Source of the DNA: Protonemura montana
Lineage: Eukaryota > Arthropoda > Insecta > Plecoptera > Nemouridae
Assembly (NCBI GenBank): GCA_947568835.1
Contig: OX387603.1
Span: forward strand, 3,945,701 to 4,009,700
Direction: 5' to 3'
DNA length: 64,000 nucleotides
The notes below the pieces were generated by a model. It ran no database searches. It was not told the origin of the DNA and worked only from the letters and a program-made list of their open reading frames with translations. Shown piece after piece: positions 10,228 through 22,400 of this stretch. Each line of letters starts with the position of its first letter. Positions within the stretch are counted from its first letter, which is position 1. Made by a program: the position numbers and the translations under genes.

Positions 10228-10378
10228 TATCTGTTCTTATCAGCTTAATATCTGGTACGGTACACATTGTGTACCCAGTATATTAAACTGATTTTTGGAA
10301 AATGACGGAGTGATAAGGGCTTGCTCTTCCTCTGTCACGGGTTGGCTCGGCATTGCAGTACAGCTGAGATCGGCCCAC
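10228..10378 (+). pseudogene. U2 snRNA 3' fragment, second copy
   Basis: Same 151-nt U2 3' portion as at 4609-4759, differing by a base near the Sm site (GGAAAATGACGG versus GGAATATGACGG). It again starts directly at the 3' end of the LINE and lacks the U2 5' third. Confidence 0.87.
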
Positions 10379-11431
10379 ATTAATAACTCATGGTATGATA
10401 AGAAAACGATTCTTTGAATTGTTTAATCGAAAAGTTGATTAATTTAATCCAACACCTCGATTAAATTAATCGGAAAATGCGTTTCGAATCGCTCGATGAA
10501 AATCGATGTCAGACATCTCACTACGAAGTGAATGTGCTCATAGAACTTGCTTATACTGTATGTAAACAAAAAGGGGTTGAATTGTTTAATCGAAAGTTTA
10601 ATTAATCAAAAATCAAAAGTTAATCAAAATCAAAAGCAGCCGAAGATAACGTAGGACCACTATCTTAGGTGATTAAAAGTCATTCCACGAAGCTACGTGT
10701 AACTGCACATGCAAAACCTCGGATGGGGTGATATTTTTAATCGAATGTCTAATTAATAAATAAATCAATTATAACCAATATATAATTCATATTAAAATAT
10801 AGGTCAAACCAAGATATAGGTCAAACCAAGATATAGGTCAAACCAAGATATAGGTCAAACCAAGATATAGGTCAAATCAATGTGTAAGTCAAATGACGGA
10901 GTCATTTCGAATCCCTCGATGAAAATTGTTGAGACTTTTCACTACGCTTTGAATGTGCCCATAGAACATGCTTGTTTTATATGTACACGAAAAGGGGTTA
11001 AATTGTTTAATCAAAAGTGTAATTAATCAAAAGTTATTTAAATTCTAAAGCAATTGTCAAAAATGATAAAAAATGCCGACATGTACGTTAAACATGGAAA
11101 ACCTCGGATGGGCTGGAATAGTTAATTATAAAGTTGAATTAATCAAAATAAAAATCAATTGTCAAAGATAACAATTAATGATGCTTTGTACTTTCTACGT
11201 GTGTGAAGAAAATGTCCTTACAAATTGAATACAATGCCACTTATACATTTGGTAGGCGGGGGTCGAGCTTAAATTTAACTAAAGTTGAAAACAAATGTAA
11301 TCAAAATCAAAAGTAAGTCGAAATCACATCATGAACAAAAGTCACACAATGTCACCACGTGTGATCAGTTCAATTGTGGAAAAATCGATTTAATTGAAAT
11401 AAAAAATTATAATTCTTATTATACCCGAGGT
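10379..11431 (+). repeat. AT-rich U2-linked spacer, unit 2 and its continuation
   Basis: Duplicate of 4760-5721 up to about 11323. It then continues with sequence lost from unit 1 (tcacatcatgaacaaaagtc to ttatacccgaggta, ending near 11431). No genes are visible. Confidence 0.75.
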
Positions 11432-11559
11432 AGGGTAAGGTTCCAGTTTTGGATAGGGTTGGGAATTTAATTAATTTAACTCAGTAAATATAATTTTTAA
11501 AATAAAAAAACAAATGTCATCATTTGACAATCTAGACAAAGCAACAGAATAAATGAGTA

Positions 11560-11882
11560 AGTATAATCTAGGATGGGGTGATATTTTTAATCAAATGTCT
11601 AATTAATAATTATAGCTGTTAAACGCAAAATATAATTCATATCAAAATACAGGTCAGATCAAGACTATATATTAAACTTAATTTTGGAAAATGACGGAGT
11701 GATAAGGGGTTTGTTATTAAGAGTAAGGGAAAGTTTTGATTCAAATGTAATCAAAATCAAAAGTAAGTCGAAATCACATCATGAGCAAAAGTCACACAAT
11801 GTCACAACTTGTTATCAGTTAAATTGTGGAAAAATCGATTTAATTGAAATAAAAAAATTATAATTCTTGTTATACCCGAGGT
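11560..11882 (+). repeat. Third, decayed U2/spacer unit
   Basis: Contains gatggggtgatatttttaat and taattaata from the spacer, then a jump to a U2-like remnant (tatattaaacttaattttgg, gacggagtgataaggg at about 11669-11710), then a second copy of the end block aaaatcaaaagtaagtcg through ttatacccgaggta. It is much more diverged than units 1 and 2 and has no LINE. Confidence 0.65.
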
Positions 11883-11949
11883 AATATCCTGCAAAATAAA
11901 GTTTAATCTGACGTGAAACTCGAATGACAATAAACGATAGGGTCATTTT

Positions 11950-13854
11950 ATTTCAAGTGCCCACGCTCAAAACCTTCACTATCTCAGAATTTGACGAAAT
12001 TTTTAGGAGGTTTAGAACACCGGAAATAAAATCCCTTGTTAATGTTTTTTCATACGCCTAGCGGTTTGCCCGTGGCAAGGGATGGAAAAACAAAACATTT
12101 CACTTTTTGCCCCGCACGGCCAATCACTATATTCACGTTTGAATAAATTAACTTAAAAATATGGGACTAGTACTAAAATGATAATAGTGCTTTAATTAAC
12201 AAGAAAATATACATTAGTTACTTACTTATCAAGTTTAAGGTTGCAAAAAATCCACCCTTAAATTTCAACCCTTAACTCAAACCTACAAAACTATTTTTTT
12301 TAAATTTTAGTGTTTTTTTCATCATATCCTGCTTGTTGTCTCTTCATAAAAAATGAATCATTAACAGCCAAATGATCAGAAGTTATGATTCTTTTATTGT
12401 ATAGATGTGTATGCATTTAGTTGTTTCTGCGTCTGTTAGCATGGTCCACACAAATCACCCGTTAATTGATAGACAGACTCTGTAATTTAAACATTTAATA
12501 ATTGTTTGTGCAACAAAGATTTTTTTAACTCACTCATTTTTTGTGGCATTCGGACTTCACTCTTGAAAATCCTATTTTCATTTGAATATTTTCAATCATC
12601 CTCGGCTGGACGTTGAGTTGAGACTTGCGCTGTGTATGGAACGTGTTTAAAATGATTGCAGCACTTCACTCGAAAAAACGTGTCCATGATTAAAATACAA
12701 AACTAAACGCTACAATTAAAACGTCTCTCAACAATAAAATCTTCTTAAAACTACGTTCTCAAGACACTTCTAACGGTTTTATTTACACTCAAAGAAAACT
12801 CAATGCATGCGGCGCACAAAAATAACACAAAGAAAACTTCGGATCACTGCTCTAAACTTGCACTGAGCGGAGTATTTTTCGACTGAACAAGAGACCAATG
12901 CAGAAACAACTGAACTCGTTGTCTCACGGCTAAACTTCCGGCTAAACTTCCGGGTTAAAAAGTGAAACAGGTAGCAAGGGTTGCAGGTGTTCGCGGTGGG
13001 ATTCTTTAAATAGAATTAGGTAAAGGCAGAAACACAGGCCTAGTATCTTGACCACAGCCACATATTATCATGTTTCTAGCTCAAGGCCCAAAAAATCACA
13101 CCCATATAATAAAAATCGAAGTACTTGACTCCATACCAACTTCAAATCTTTTCAAGCTTTATTTATGCTATGACAAACTTGGGATAATCGAATGCTTCTG
13201 AATTAAATTGCATGGTCCATGCTCAACAAAAACAAGCAAAAGCACTTCTAAATGCACACACATCTAAACAATAAAAAACTCATTGCTTCTGATTTTATGA
13301 TTGTTACAAATCATTTTGTTTATGAAGATATAATAAGTAGGAATGCTTGAAAAAAAATCACTTCTCAAGTTATTCAGGGTTGAAATTTATCTAAAGCAAA
13401 AAGACCGAGAAGCGATAGTTATTCGTTATTTTAAGCAAAGGTGAACGGATACTGAAAATTCTCTCAGCCAAAAGGCTGAGAAGCAATAAGGTACTTAACT
13501 ATGTGTTCTTAGCCAAAGGGCTGCAAAGCGATAGTTTTTCGGTGAACGGATTTTTTCCACCCTTAAACTTGATAAGTAAGCAACTAATGTATATTTTCTT
13601 GTTAATTAAAGCACAATTATCATTTTAGTACTAGTCCCATCTCATTCAGTTTATTTATTCAAACGTGAATATAGTGAATTGCCGTGCGGGGCAAAAAGTG
13701 ACATGTTTTGTTTTTCCATCCCCTGCCATGGGCAAACCGCTTGGCTCATGGAAAAAACATTTAAAGTGGGTTTTTATTTCCAGTGTGAAATAACCTCATG
13801 AAAATTTCGTCAAATTCTGAGATAGTGAAGGTTTTGAGTGTGGGCACTTGAAAT
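11950..13854. mobile_element. Foldback DNA transposon-like element with about 300-bp TIRs
   Basis: The left arm (11950 to about 12252, beginning atttcaagtgcccac) is the imperfect reverse complement of the right arm (about 13546-13854, ending gtgggcacttgaaat). The AT-rich centre of about 1.3 kb has no ORF but carries subterminal repeats such as agccaaaaggctgagaagc and agccaaagggctgcaaagc. Long TIRs around a non-coding core suggest a non-autonomous foldback element; no target-site duplication could be fixed. The same AT-rich U2-spacer motifs lie on both sides, so it seems to have inserted into that repeat. Confidence 0.7.
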
Positions 13855-13911
13855 GGATCGTCTCAATAGTCAAAATGAAAATATAGTTCAAATCAAAATA
13901 TAGGTAAAAAT

Positions 13912-14349
13912 CACCGAACGGTTTGGCATGTTGGAAATACCGGTTCTCGTTAGATCACCGAAGTTAAGCAACACTGCGCTGAGTCAGGTATTGGATGGGT
14001 GACCATCATACACATGACCATGGCTCTGTTCGCGAGCGAGGTTGGGAGGATGAAAGTTAGTACAGCAACTTCATTCGCCTTGCTTATCAACCTCTCGACA
14101 GCATGGATTTGTGGAGGAATCCTGCTGTTCGAGTTGTACCGTCCCTCGGAAGGGATATTAATCCTGTGGTTCCCTTGATGCTCTTCGACAGGAGTAGGCT
14201 ACATATGCCGGCACTGGGTTTCCCCTCCTCCCTTCTAGGCTAGGTTAGGTTCATCATCATCCAGTCATTCGCCGACGCCATTAGACCAGTACCGCATGGC
14301 CAGATGTCAAAACAGTGCGTCGTAAAACACCACAAATAATAATAATAAT
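13912..14349 (+). mobile_element. Full-length 5S-rRNA-headed SINE (SINE3-like)
   Basis: The head (accgaacggtttggcatg to ttggatgggtgacca) resembles 5S rRNA, keeping gatcaccgaagttaagcaac and the pol III box-C-like tggatgggtgacc. A body of about 300 bp contains gtccctcggaaggga, typical of central domains in invertebrate SINEs, and it ends gcgtcgtaaaacaccac followed by (aat)n. A 19-bp direct repeat, agttcaaatcaaaatatag, lies at 13885-13903 and 14350-14368, the probable target-site duplication. Confidence 0.85.
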
Positions 14350-14368
14350 AGTTCAAATCAAAATATAG

Positions 14369-15471
14369 TTCTAATCAAACGCTATATCCCCAGCAATATT
14401 ATGTCCTCTTCGTTGACGTTTCGTTAAAGACAACTCATGACTCAAGCCATGGAAATTTGAAACAAGACGCAATGGAAATTTGAAAATGGTTCTTACTCGG
14501 AATTAAACAAAAACTACTGATCGTTAAGTTAAAATCCAATATGACAGCATTTTGCAGGTTAGAATAGCAAAATTCACGAGAAAATGCATTCAAATATCTG
14601 TTTTTTACAAATTTCCTTGCACTTTCCAACACAAAATTTACCTAAAAGGAGCTTAACAGTGAGCGTGTTGACGCTACGGTCATAAAGGTACACAAAACAC
14701 CGATTAAATGTTTAATTGTTGAGACAAATAAGTTTTGTATTTTTCAACCACAGCCAAGACAAGATTCTGCAATCAGCTCTAAGCGAAAATATTATTTCCG
14801 ACTTTTATGCAAATGACCAGTGAATTAAACTTCTATTGCAAGCTTTTACGCATGAAATACAGATTTTTCAGCAACCAATTCCCACTTTATTAGTTTGTTT
14901 TAGATTATTTTGACAAAACTTGATTTTTAGTACCAGATTTTTTTTGCATTTTTTTGCATTTTCTTTCGTTTGCGGTAGTGCAAGAAACTTTGGTAAAGTT
15001 TAGAATTTCTGAGCATACCGGGAATTTGCAACAGGTTTTTCGAACACAACATTTTTTGTGTGCACATTGAAATTTAAATGTGTGTATTAAATGTGTGAAC
15101 ATTTTCTATTGGAAATTAAAGAAGAAAATAATAAAGATCAATAAATAGTTATCCCAAAGAGATAAAATCTTGATGGAAAAAATCTCAGTTTTTCTGGAAG
15201 TTTTCTGATAACTTTCTGATGACATCTACATTCACGGATCAATCTGAATATGCCGCCAGATCAAACACCAGATCACCAGATGTAACCTCCGGTGACAGGT
15301 TAGGTTATACAGTTTGTACTCTTGGTTGTTACTCGTTGAATTATCATGCTTATCCGCTGATAGGATGTGCTTCTAGCAATTAATCTGAATATACCTGTAC
15401 AATTTAATTAGTAAAAAGCTAGGTTATTCCAAATTCAAAGGGATATATTTTTCTTCTCCATTCATTGTGAC
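14369..15471. other. AT-rich intergenic DNA upstream of KDM8
   Basis: Only short chance ORFs and homopolymers are visible. It presumably includes the KDM8 promoter and 5' UTR, but no TATA box or other clear core motif was recognised. Confidence 0.5.
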
Positions 15472-17100
15472 ATGGAAGAAATACATGCAAAGCTTCTAAA
15501 CCTTGCTCCTTGCAGCCTATGTCAGACTTTGCCAACTGAAGTAGAGTTTTGCAGCAAATCGATGATGATTTTTGCTGAGTCTACAGCCCGTCATGTTCCG
15601 CCGTCTGATCCAAATGATGTGAACAAAGCGTTGTTTAAAATTCAAGCTGTTCTTGACGTCACTTGGGAGCAACTGAACACAGGACATTGGAGTGATGTTT
15701 CGTTGTATTTGAGACATGAGTACACCGTAGCGTCATTTATTAAGATACTTCTTCTAGTAAAGCAGCAGTTTCCAGCAAGTTCTATGTCAAACAACCACAG
15801 TACTTTAAAAGCAGCTTTGAAAGTAGCCGACATGGGTCTACTGCTTGGGGCACCTTTACCTTCAGCCTCAGGGGGTTGTTTGACTAAAGCAGCAGCAATA
15901 ATATCGTCTGCATTGACTGATTTTGACCAAGTTGAAGATGCAGAAGAATTTAGCAAACAAGAGTATGAAAGTGACGATGACGAATTGAAAACCAGAATCA
16001 GAGGAAAGCCAATCATGAGATTGCAACGGCCATCACTCGAGAAGTTTAGGAAGGAGCATTTCGAGTGTCAAACACCTGTCATCTTGACAGATTGTATGGG
16101 ACACTGGCCTGCATTGGAGCGGTGGCAGCGACCACAATATTTGAGGCAAGTCGCTGGCAGTAGAACCGTTCCTGTCGAGCTCGGGGCTAGGTACACAGAC
16201 AATGAGTGGCGACAAAGACTAATGAGTCTCGATGAGTTTATCAACAAATATGTCTTGGGAGGAGACCCAGAGGTTGGTTACCTGGCACAGCATCCACTGT
16301 TTGAGCAGGTAGGATACAAGGATTGTACCTTTTCCATTAAAATGTAACTAGGTTCATAATTAATGCAATTTAATCTGTGTTGTAGAAAAGTGTAGTTTCT
16401 TTTTTCTCTTGTTCCTTTGAGATAGAGGCATACAACATCATACCTCCCTCATCAATCTAAAATGAAAACTGTAATGTGGTTGCTCTGGGGGACATCGTAG
16501 CTGGCTCGGTGGCGTCATGTTCAGGGGCGACTCGTGACAGGGCACGGCAACTGCTGTCTCTGTATTCAGGTCTCGTAGCTTACTGTTACCTCTGTGCCAA
16601 GGTTCCGGAGCTAAAGGCTGACATCCGAGAGCCTGACTACTGTTGCGTGAGCTCGAGCGACCAGCCCCACGGAGACACGGCTGTCAACGCTTGGTTCGGA
16701 CCCCGAGGGACCGTGTCTCCCCTGCATTTCGACCCCAAAAACAACCTGCTAGCACAGGTAGGCAGCCAAAAGCACTTATCTCTTCACAAACTTGTTGCCA
16801 CAAACCATTTTGCCATGACACCATGTTTTCAATCCCCAACAGGTGGTTGGCTTGAAGCGCGTGTACCTGTTCTCCCCATCCGACTCCAAATGCCTGTACC
16901 CGCATCTCGACCGGCTGCTCTCCAATACAGCGCAGACCGACCCAGAACGGCCCGACAAAGAGCGGTTCCCGATGTTTTGCGAGGCGGTGCCGTGGGAGTG
17001 CGTTCTTGCGCCGGGGGAGATGTTGTACCTTCCTCCAGCGTGGTGGCACCACGTGCGAGCTCTCACTCCAAGCTTCTCTGTCTCATTCTGGTGGAGCTAG
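15472..17100 (+). CDS. KDM8: KDM8/JMJD5, JmjC-domain hydroxylase
   Basis: Three exons: 15472-16308, 16602-16757 and 16843-17100, all joined in phase 0 by GT-AG introns of 293 and 85 bp. The product is 416 aa, the length of human KDM8. The N-terminal helical region is followed by the JmjC fold: PVILTDCMGHWPALERW, GYLAQHPLFEQ|VPELKADI, NAWFGPRGTVSPLHFDPKNN, and the C-terminal VRALTPSFSVSFWWS. The iron ligands are His321 and Asp323 (LHFD) and His400 (WWHHV), at the same numbers as in human by my count. The family uses 2-oxoglutarate, oxygen and Fe(II), acting as an arginyl C3-hydroxylase; histone demethylase and protease activities are disputed. The start ATG is the first in frame and matches family length. 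Confidence 0.95.
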
Positions 17101-19467
17101 CTTCAACCAGTTTCAACCCAGCTTTAATATCTGCCTGCCACTAACCCTATCATCAATTATTCAATTATTAAAAAAAAATGTTTGTGAATTATATTCTTTT
17201 ACTATTGTTATAATGGTTCAATGAAATTACTTATTAATATTGAGCAGAGCCACTGACTTTGATAAGGATTAAGTGTAAGTCCATATATAATAGCAACCTG
17301 AATTTACCATTAGAAAACATGTTAAAATATTAAATATGTATAAATGTTTTGAATTAGGGTTGACATTATTGGTATCATCTAGCTTAATCACCAGAGTGAT
17401 ATGCTTCTGTGAATCATGAATTGTTGTATTGTATTGTATTGTATTGAATTGTATTTTTTAATACAGTCTAAAAAGTGCATTACTGTAAACGCATTGACCA
17501 TGTCAAATTAAATTATACAAAAGCCAAGATGCTAACACCATAAAGCATTTTATCCAAAAGATAAACTTTTAGTCGAGCCTTAAAAAAGTAATCTATCCTT
17601 TGTAGAGATGTAAATCGGTAATATTACCACAGTAATATCACCGTTACCGGTAATTTTACGTCTCTAATCCATTGCCATCTGGATCTCTACCGGTAGGAAC
17701 AGACTCCTGCCTGCCTGTATGACACTCTTCAATGATGTTTACAGCCTACAGAATTCATTGGCTATTTTTCTTGTACTCCTCGCCTAGTGTTGGTGGCTGT
17801 CCTTCAGCGTCGTGACCTTATCCATATATTTGTCATATACAAAGGTGAACATTACAAGAAAATTCAGGCACTTCTCTGCGGTCGTGCCGTAGGTGATATG
17901 TAATGAAGTGGCTAACAAGGAATCGCAAGTTACAAACAGCCAAGTAAAGAACACATAGTTATGTCTTGATTTTTCTGCTGTTAATTACCTGAGTTTACAG
18001 ATTTCCAAGTAACCAAATATTCCGTTTTAAAGACAACACATCGTTAAACATTCATTTTATCTTGTTCTTTGGTGTTGTCTCCATTAATTTTTGGTTTGCA
18101 ATATTAAAAGATAATTGGTTTAAAGCAAATAACTCTGCCGGTTAAAATCACTTCTAAACGTCGTTTAAAATCGTTTTAAACGGCGTTGGTTAAATCGATC
18201 CTCAGTAGGACTATGAAAAATATCAATTTACTGCCAATTCAAAGAATGCAAGTGGCCACCAATTGAGATTTGGAACAAGAATCAATTGGCAGACAGCCAA
18301 TTTAAATTAATTGGGTAACAATTTTTTCGAAATTGCAGATTGCCAATAGGATTGAAAGTAGGTTGTTAAATTGTTAATTAAAAGGAATGCATGTGCAGTG
18401 AAGTGGACATCCTTCTGTCTGGTAGATTTAAGTCTGAAATAAGATGCTGCATTCTTTTAAGTATTATTCCACTACCTTAAGTACAGAATCATCTATGGGT
18501 ACCAATGATACATGTCTAGCTCTAATAAACCTTCAAGTGTAGTAATTGCTTCCAGCCTGTAAACCAGTCATTGCTTCCAAAATAGACACTGAACAAACAC
18601 TTTTTGAACGCGAAGCAACATTCTTGTCTTCATTATTCGAATGAAGGCGTAGTTTAATTGGTAGAGTTTCACGGCCCTATTGATCGAGTCGGCAAAATCA
18701 CATCTCTATTATTTCTCTTTTATTTTATCGAGTGATTAATACATGGGTGGCCTCTAATCCTAGAATGAAAGCAAACGCAAGTTTTGATCGCAGAAAGAGC
18801 AGCAGCAGTGAATACTTGAGCATGCAGCATTCAATCACGAGGCTGCAAAGAGCGGCCATGTCTCCTCCCCTGAAAACACGACCAGGCGGCCAAGTTCTTA
18901 GCGGCTCTGTTACTGTCAGTGCCTAGCTCATGACTGAACCAGTGAGTATCAGGGAGTATTGCAGGATCAGTGGTTAATTTCAGGGAAGTTTAGGTTGACC
19001 GAGGTAACCCACGCACACAATCTTTCCGTGAATTACCATTTCCTCTCCTTTGTCCTACCCGAAAAGTGCCTTGTTGTTTTAAAAACCCCGTCAGTCACTT
19101 GTACTATTCGCCTCTCATTTCACTAGAAATTTCCAAAAATTGGAGGGAAATATTAAAAGTATTTTACTGTACAAATAACATTTATTGGATTCAAATTCAT
19201 GTAGGGTGGTTACGTCCTCTTTGGGTAAGTCTCATTTTAGTTATACAAAGTCTTTTTGCCGACAATAAACCACAACTATCAACCAATGATTCCTCTATTT
19301 ACTTACAGAAAACAAGAGCTAAGCTAACCCCTCCCCCCCCCCCCCCCACACACACACAAAAATGAAGATCGTCAAGCGTCCACACACCTATTTGTTTAAA
19401 AATTAACCACTGAGCAGGATGATCCATGACAGATTTACAACAATGAAGTCTCAGTGTGATGGCTTAC
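17101..19467. other. Intergenic region after KDM8
   Basis: AT-rich. Holds a pentanucleotide microsatellite (ttgta)n at about 17424-17456, a C run with (CA)n at 19327-19360, and no convincing gene. A possible last exon of the next minus-strand gene lies near 18890-18850: minus-strand gttttcag, then an open stretch reading GRRHGRSLQPRD and a stop. It would join in phase, but support is weak. Confidence 0.4.
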
Positions 19468-22400
19468 CCTGCGCCTACGCACGGCTGCGCTTGCTGCGCG
19501 TTCGCTGCGCAGCGCGGATCGCGCATTGGCCAGCTTTGCGTTCAACGCGCGCAGCGAGTTGCGGTACTCGGCAAGGTTCGTCTCGTAGAACTCGACCTTC
19601 GCGCGCAGACTTGCAGACTCTTTCTCCTGCACAGACGGGACAATGCGGAGCCGACACTCAATTTTATACAACGACGCATGGCGTGTTGTCCCGGTCCTCG
19701 TGAGATCATCGAAGTTAAGCAACACTGCGCTGGGTTAGGTATTAGATGAGTGACCACCGAACAGTTTGGCGTGTTGGAAACACCGGTCCTCGTGAGATAA
19801 CCGAAGTTAAGCAACACTGCGCTGGGTTAGGTATTGGATGGGTGACCACCGAACAGTTTGGCGTGTTGGAAACACCGGTCCTCGTGAGATCATCGAAGTT
19901 AAGCAACACTGCGATGGGTCAGGTATTGGATAGGTGACCAGCGTACTCACAGAATCCCCCGGCACGAAAGCAGCCTCGGCAGACCAGAGTTTGGAGTACA
20001 CACTGCCGAGGTGAGCCCTGGTTGCCTGGGCGACCTCCTCCTCGTGGCGGACTGCAGACTCCAACGCCTCCACCGCTTCCTTGACGGCCGCTACTCGTTT
20101 AGCACATTCTGCTTCCTGCGCGTGTTCGACGGCATCTTCAAACGGTTCCTTTAACCCACAAACAAAGGTCGACTTCACTAATGAGCTTGGTGGGAATTTG
20201 AATGCTGCAAGGCATTCAAGGCAAGTCTGTCTTCTTGAGAGTCCCTCATTTTGACATCCCTAACGTTTAGTTGTTTGCACTTGTTTTTGTACCTGGACTT
20301 TTGGAACCACACTTTTGCACTTGAATTTATCTGTGTGAAGATGAGCAGCAGGCATGCTGCCAAAATTTGAATTTATTTCGAATATGTAACCTTTACAATG
20401 TAAAACAACGCAATGTGTATAATAGGTCATAAGACCCTCTCATGCTTTGCCACAATCCTCTCTGTCTAACAGTGATAACCCAAGTGTGATAACTAGAGAT
20501 TAGATTTGGGTTTGTAAAAAGCACATTCAGCAAGAGATTAGAATTCGAAAATTATTTAGAATTCTTATCTCTGACCAAGAAATAAAATGTTGCCATCTTT
20601 AGAAACTCGGTTTTTCAGTAACGAACCGATCGATTTGCCTCCAAACACACGTGACACACTCTAGTCAATTGATAAGCCGAGTATCAAACCCTAAAGGCGC
20701 TGCTAGTTACCTTATCACTGGAGGCGTTTTGAGGGACCTTAAACACGTCCCTGTAGTAGAGCTGCCTGATCTGGAAGCAAAATAAAACGGTTCAATTGGT
20801 TTAGACACACAATAGAGTTGCTAGGAGCGGGGTGCTGGGCACCGAGTTATTATCATGTTCAGACTTAAAAAAGAAAAAAACAACGAAAATTTTAGCAATA
20901 CATGTTACGAAAAGTCGGAAAATTTAGTTAGCATTCAAAACCCATTTCAAACAGTTTTTGTTAAAACTAGTGCTAAGGATAAATCAAGTAGACATGAGTC
21001 TAAAAACCTATCTATAGTCTTTGCTAAACACCATCATTCTTGGAATACACTTTTCTTTCACTCATTGATGCCACCAACAACATAATTGAAGTACAAGTTT
21101 TTTAACATCTTCCTTGGCTTTGCCAATAATAGTATTTTTTATTAAAAACTACCACTAAATAGGAGTGAAAAAAATGATACCCTGAACTAGTTTTTTTTTT
21201 ACCGGTATTCAGAAAGATGTCCTTCATATCTAAAGCAAAATTCAGCTTGTCACTATTTTTTGTTCAACCTTAACCCTAAATCTCCAAGATTATTCGAACC
21301 AAGCTGTTCTGAGACACACAACTGTGGACACGTAACTTACCTTTGGTTCAATCTGATTGGACCTCGAGGTGGCAGGCACACAGTGGTCGTGCACCTTCAT
21401 TTTGCGTGCGGCGGTGTTCTTCTGCTTGTCCTTCATGTCCTTGCATGGCTGATGCTTCTGCTTTTCTTTCTGGTCTTTGCAAGGCTGGCTCTTGGGCTGG
21501 AAGCAGGATGCGCCGCCTTCGTTCTTCAGCTCCTCGTTTGGCGGGTCCAGAGGATCCTGAGGGTCCTGAGGGTCAGGAGCTTGCGGGTCCTGCGGGGCTT
21601 GCGGGTCCTGCGGGGCTTGCGGGTCCTGCGGGGCTTGCGGGGCTTGCGGGTCTTGCGGGTCCTGTGGGGCTTGCGGGTCTTGCGGGTCTTGCGGGTCATG
21701 CGGGGCTTGCGGGTCTTGTGGGTCATGTGGGGCTTGCGGGTCTTGCGGGTCTTGCGGGTCAGACGGAGCTTGCGGGGCTGGTGGGGCTGGCGGTGTGGTC
21801 AAGGTTCCAGGCCGCAGTTTCAGCTCCTTTACGGCTGGTCCGGCCGCCGAACAAGTACTCGCGCTCGGCGGCGTCGAACATTTTGTAGCGAGGGTTGAGC
21901 TTTCTGCCGTCGGAGAATGAGTTGAACATTTCGTCGTTGAACTCTGTGTCGTGCATGGAGTGCTGGTGGTTGTTTTCGTCGGGCAACTTGTTGATTTCAC
22001 CGCGGTTGAACTTTCCTTGGTTTCGTTTCTCAAACACGGCCCTGTGGCCGTGGTGGCAGGCTGACAAGTTGTTTCTGTGCTACAACTTGTTTTTGAGGGT
22101 TTAGTTGCGTTTTGACAGGTGGTTTTTATGCTGCAACTTGTTTTTGAGGGTTTAGTTGCGTTTTGACAGGTGGTTTTTATGCTGCAACTTGTTTTTGAGG
22201 GTTTAGTTGCGTTTTGACAGGTGTTTTCTGTGCTACAAGTTGTTTTTGAGGGTTTAGTTGCGTTTTGACAGGTGTTTTCTGTGCTACAAGTTGTTTTTGA
22301 AGGTTTAGTTGCATTTTGACAGGTGGTTTCTGTGCTACAACTTGTTTTTGAGGGTTTAGTTGCATTTTGACAGGTGGTTTCTGTGCTACAACTTGTTTTT

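Larger units (their letters stand above)
109..11323 (+). repeat. Tandem segmental duplication of LINE + U2 + spacer (about 5.6 kb x 2)
   Basis: Unit 1 runs from about 109 to 5721 and unit 2 from about 5723 to 11323. The offset is 5614 at the left, 5619 at the end of the RT ORF and 5602 at the right end. Four indels explain this exactly: -5 (finger region), +1 (A run), +9 (RT region), -17 (minisatellite). Because spacer, U2 fragment and LINE are all duplicated and nearly identical, one duplication event fits better than two insertions. Confidence 0.88.

Noticed and set aside
18640-18716. Possible tRNA: tagtttaattggtagag resembles an A box and tgatcgagtcgg a B box.
   Set aside because: No acceptor stem and no proper anticodon or T arm could be formed; A-to-B spacing is too short.
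18732-18926. Plus-strand ORF (SSSSEYLSMQHSITRLQRAA).
   Set aside because: Looks protein-like but has no supporting neighbours, and a competing minus-strand exon reading exists; left as unsupported.
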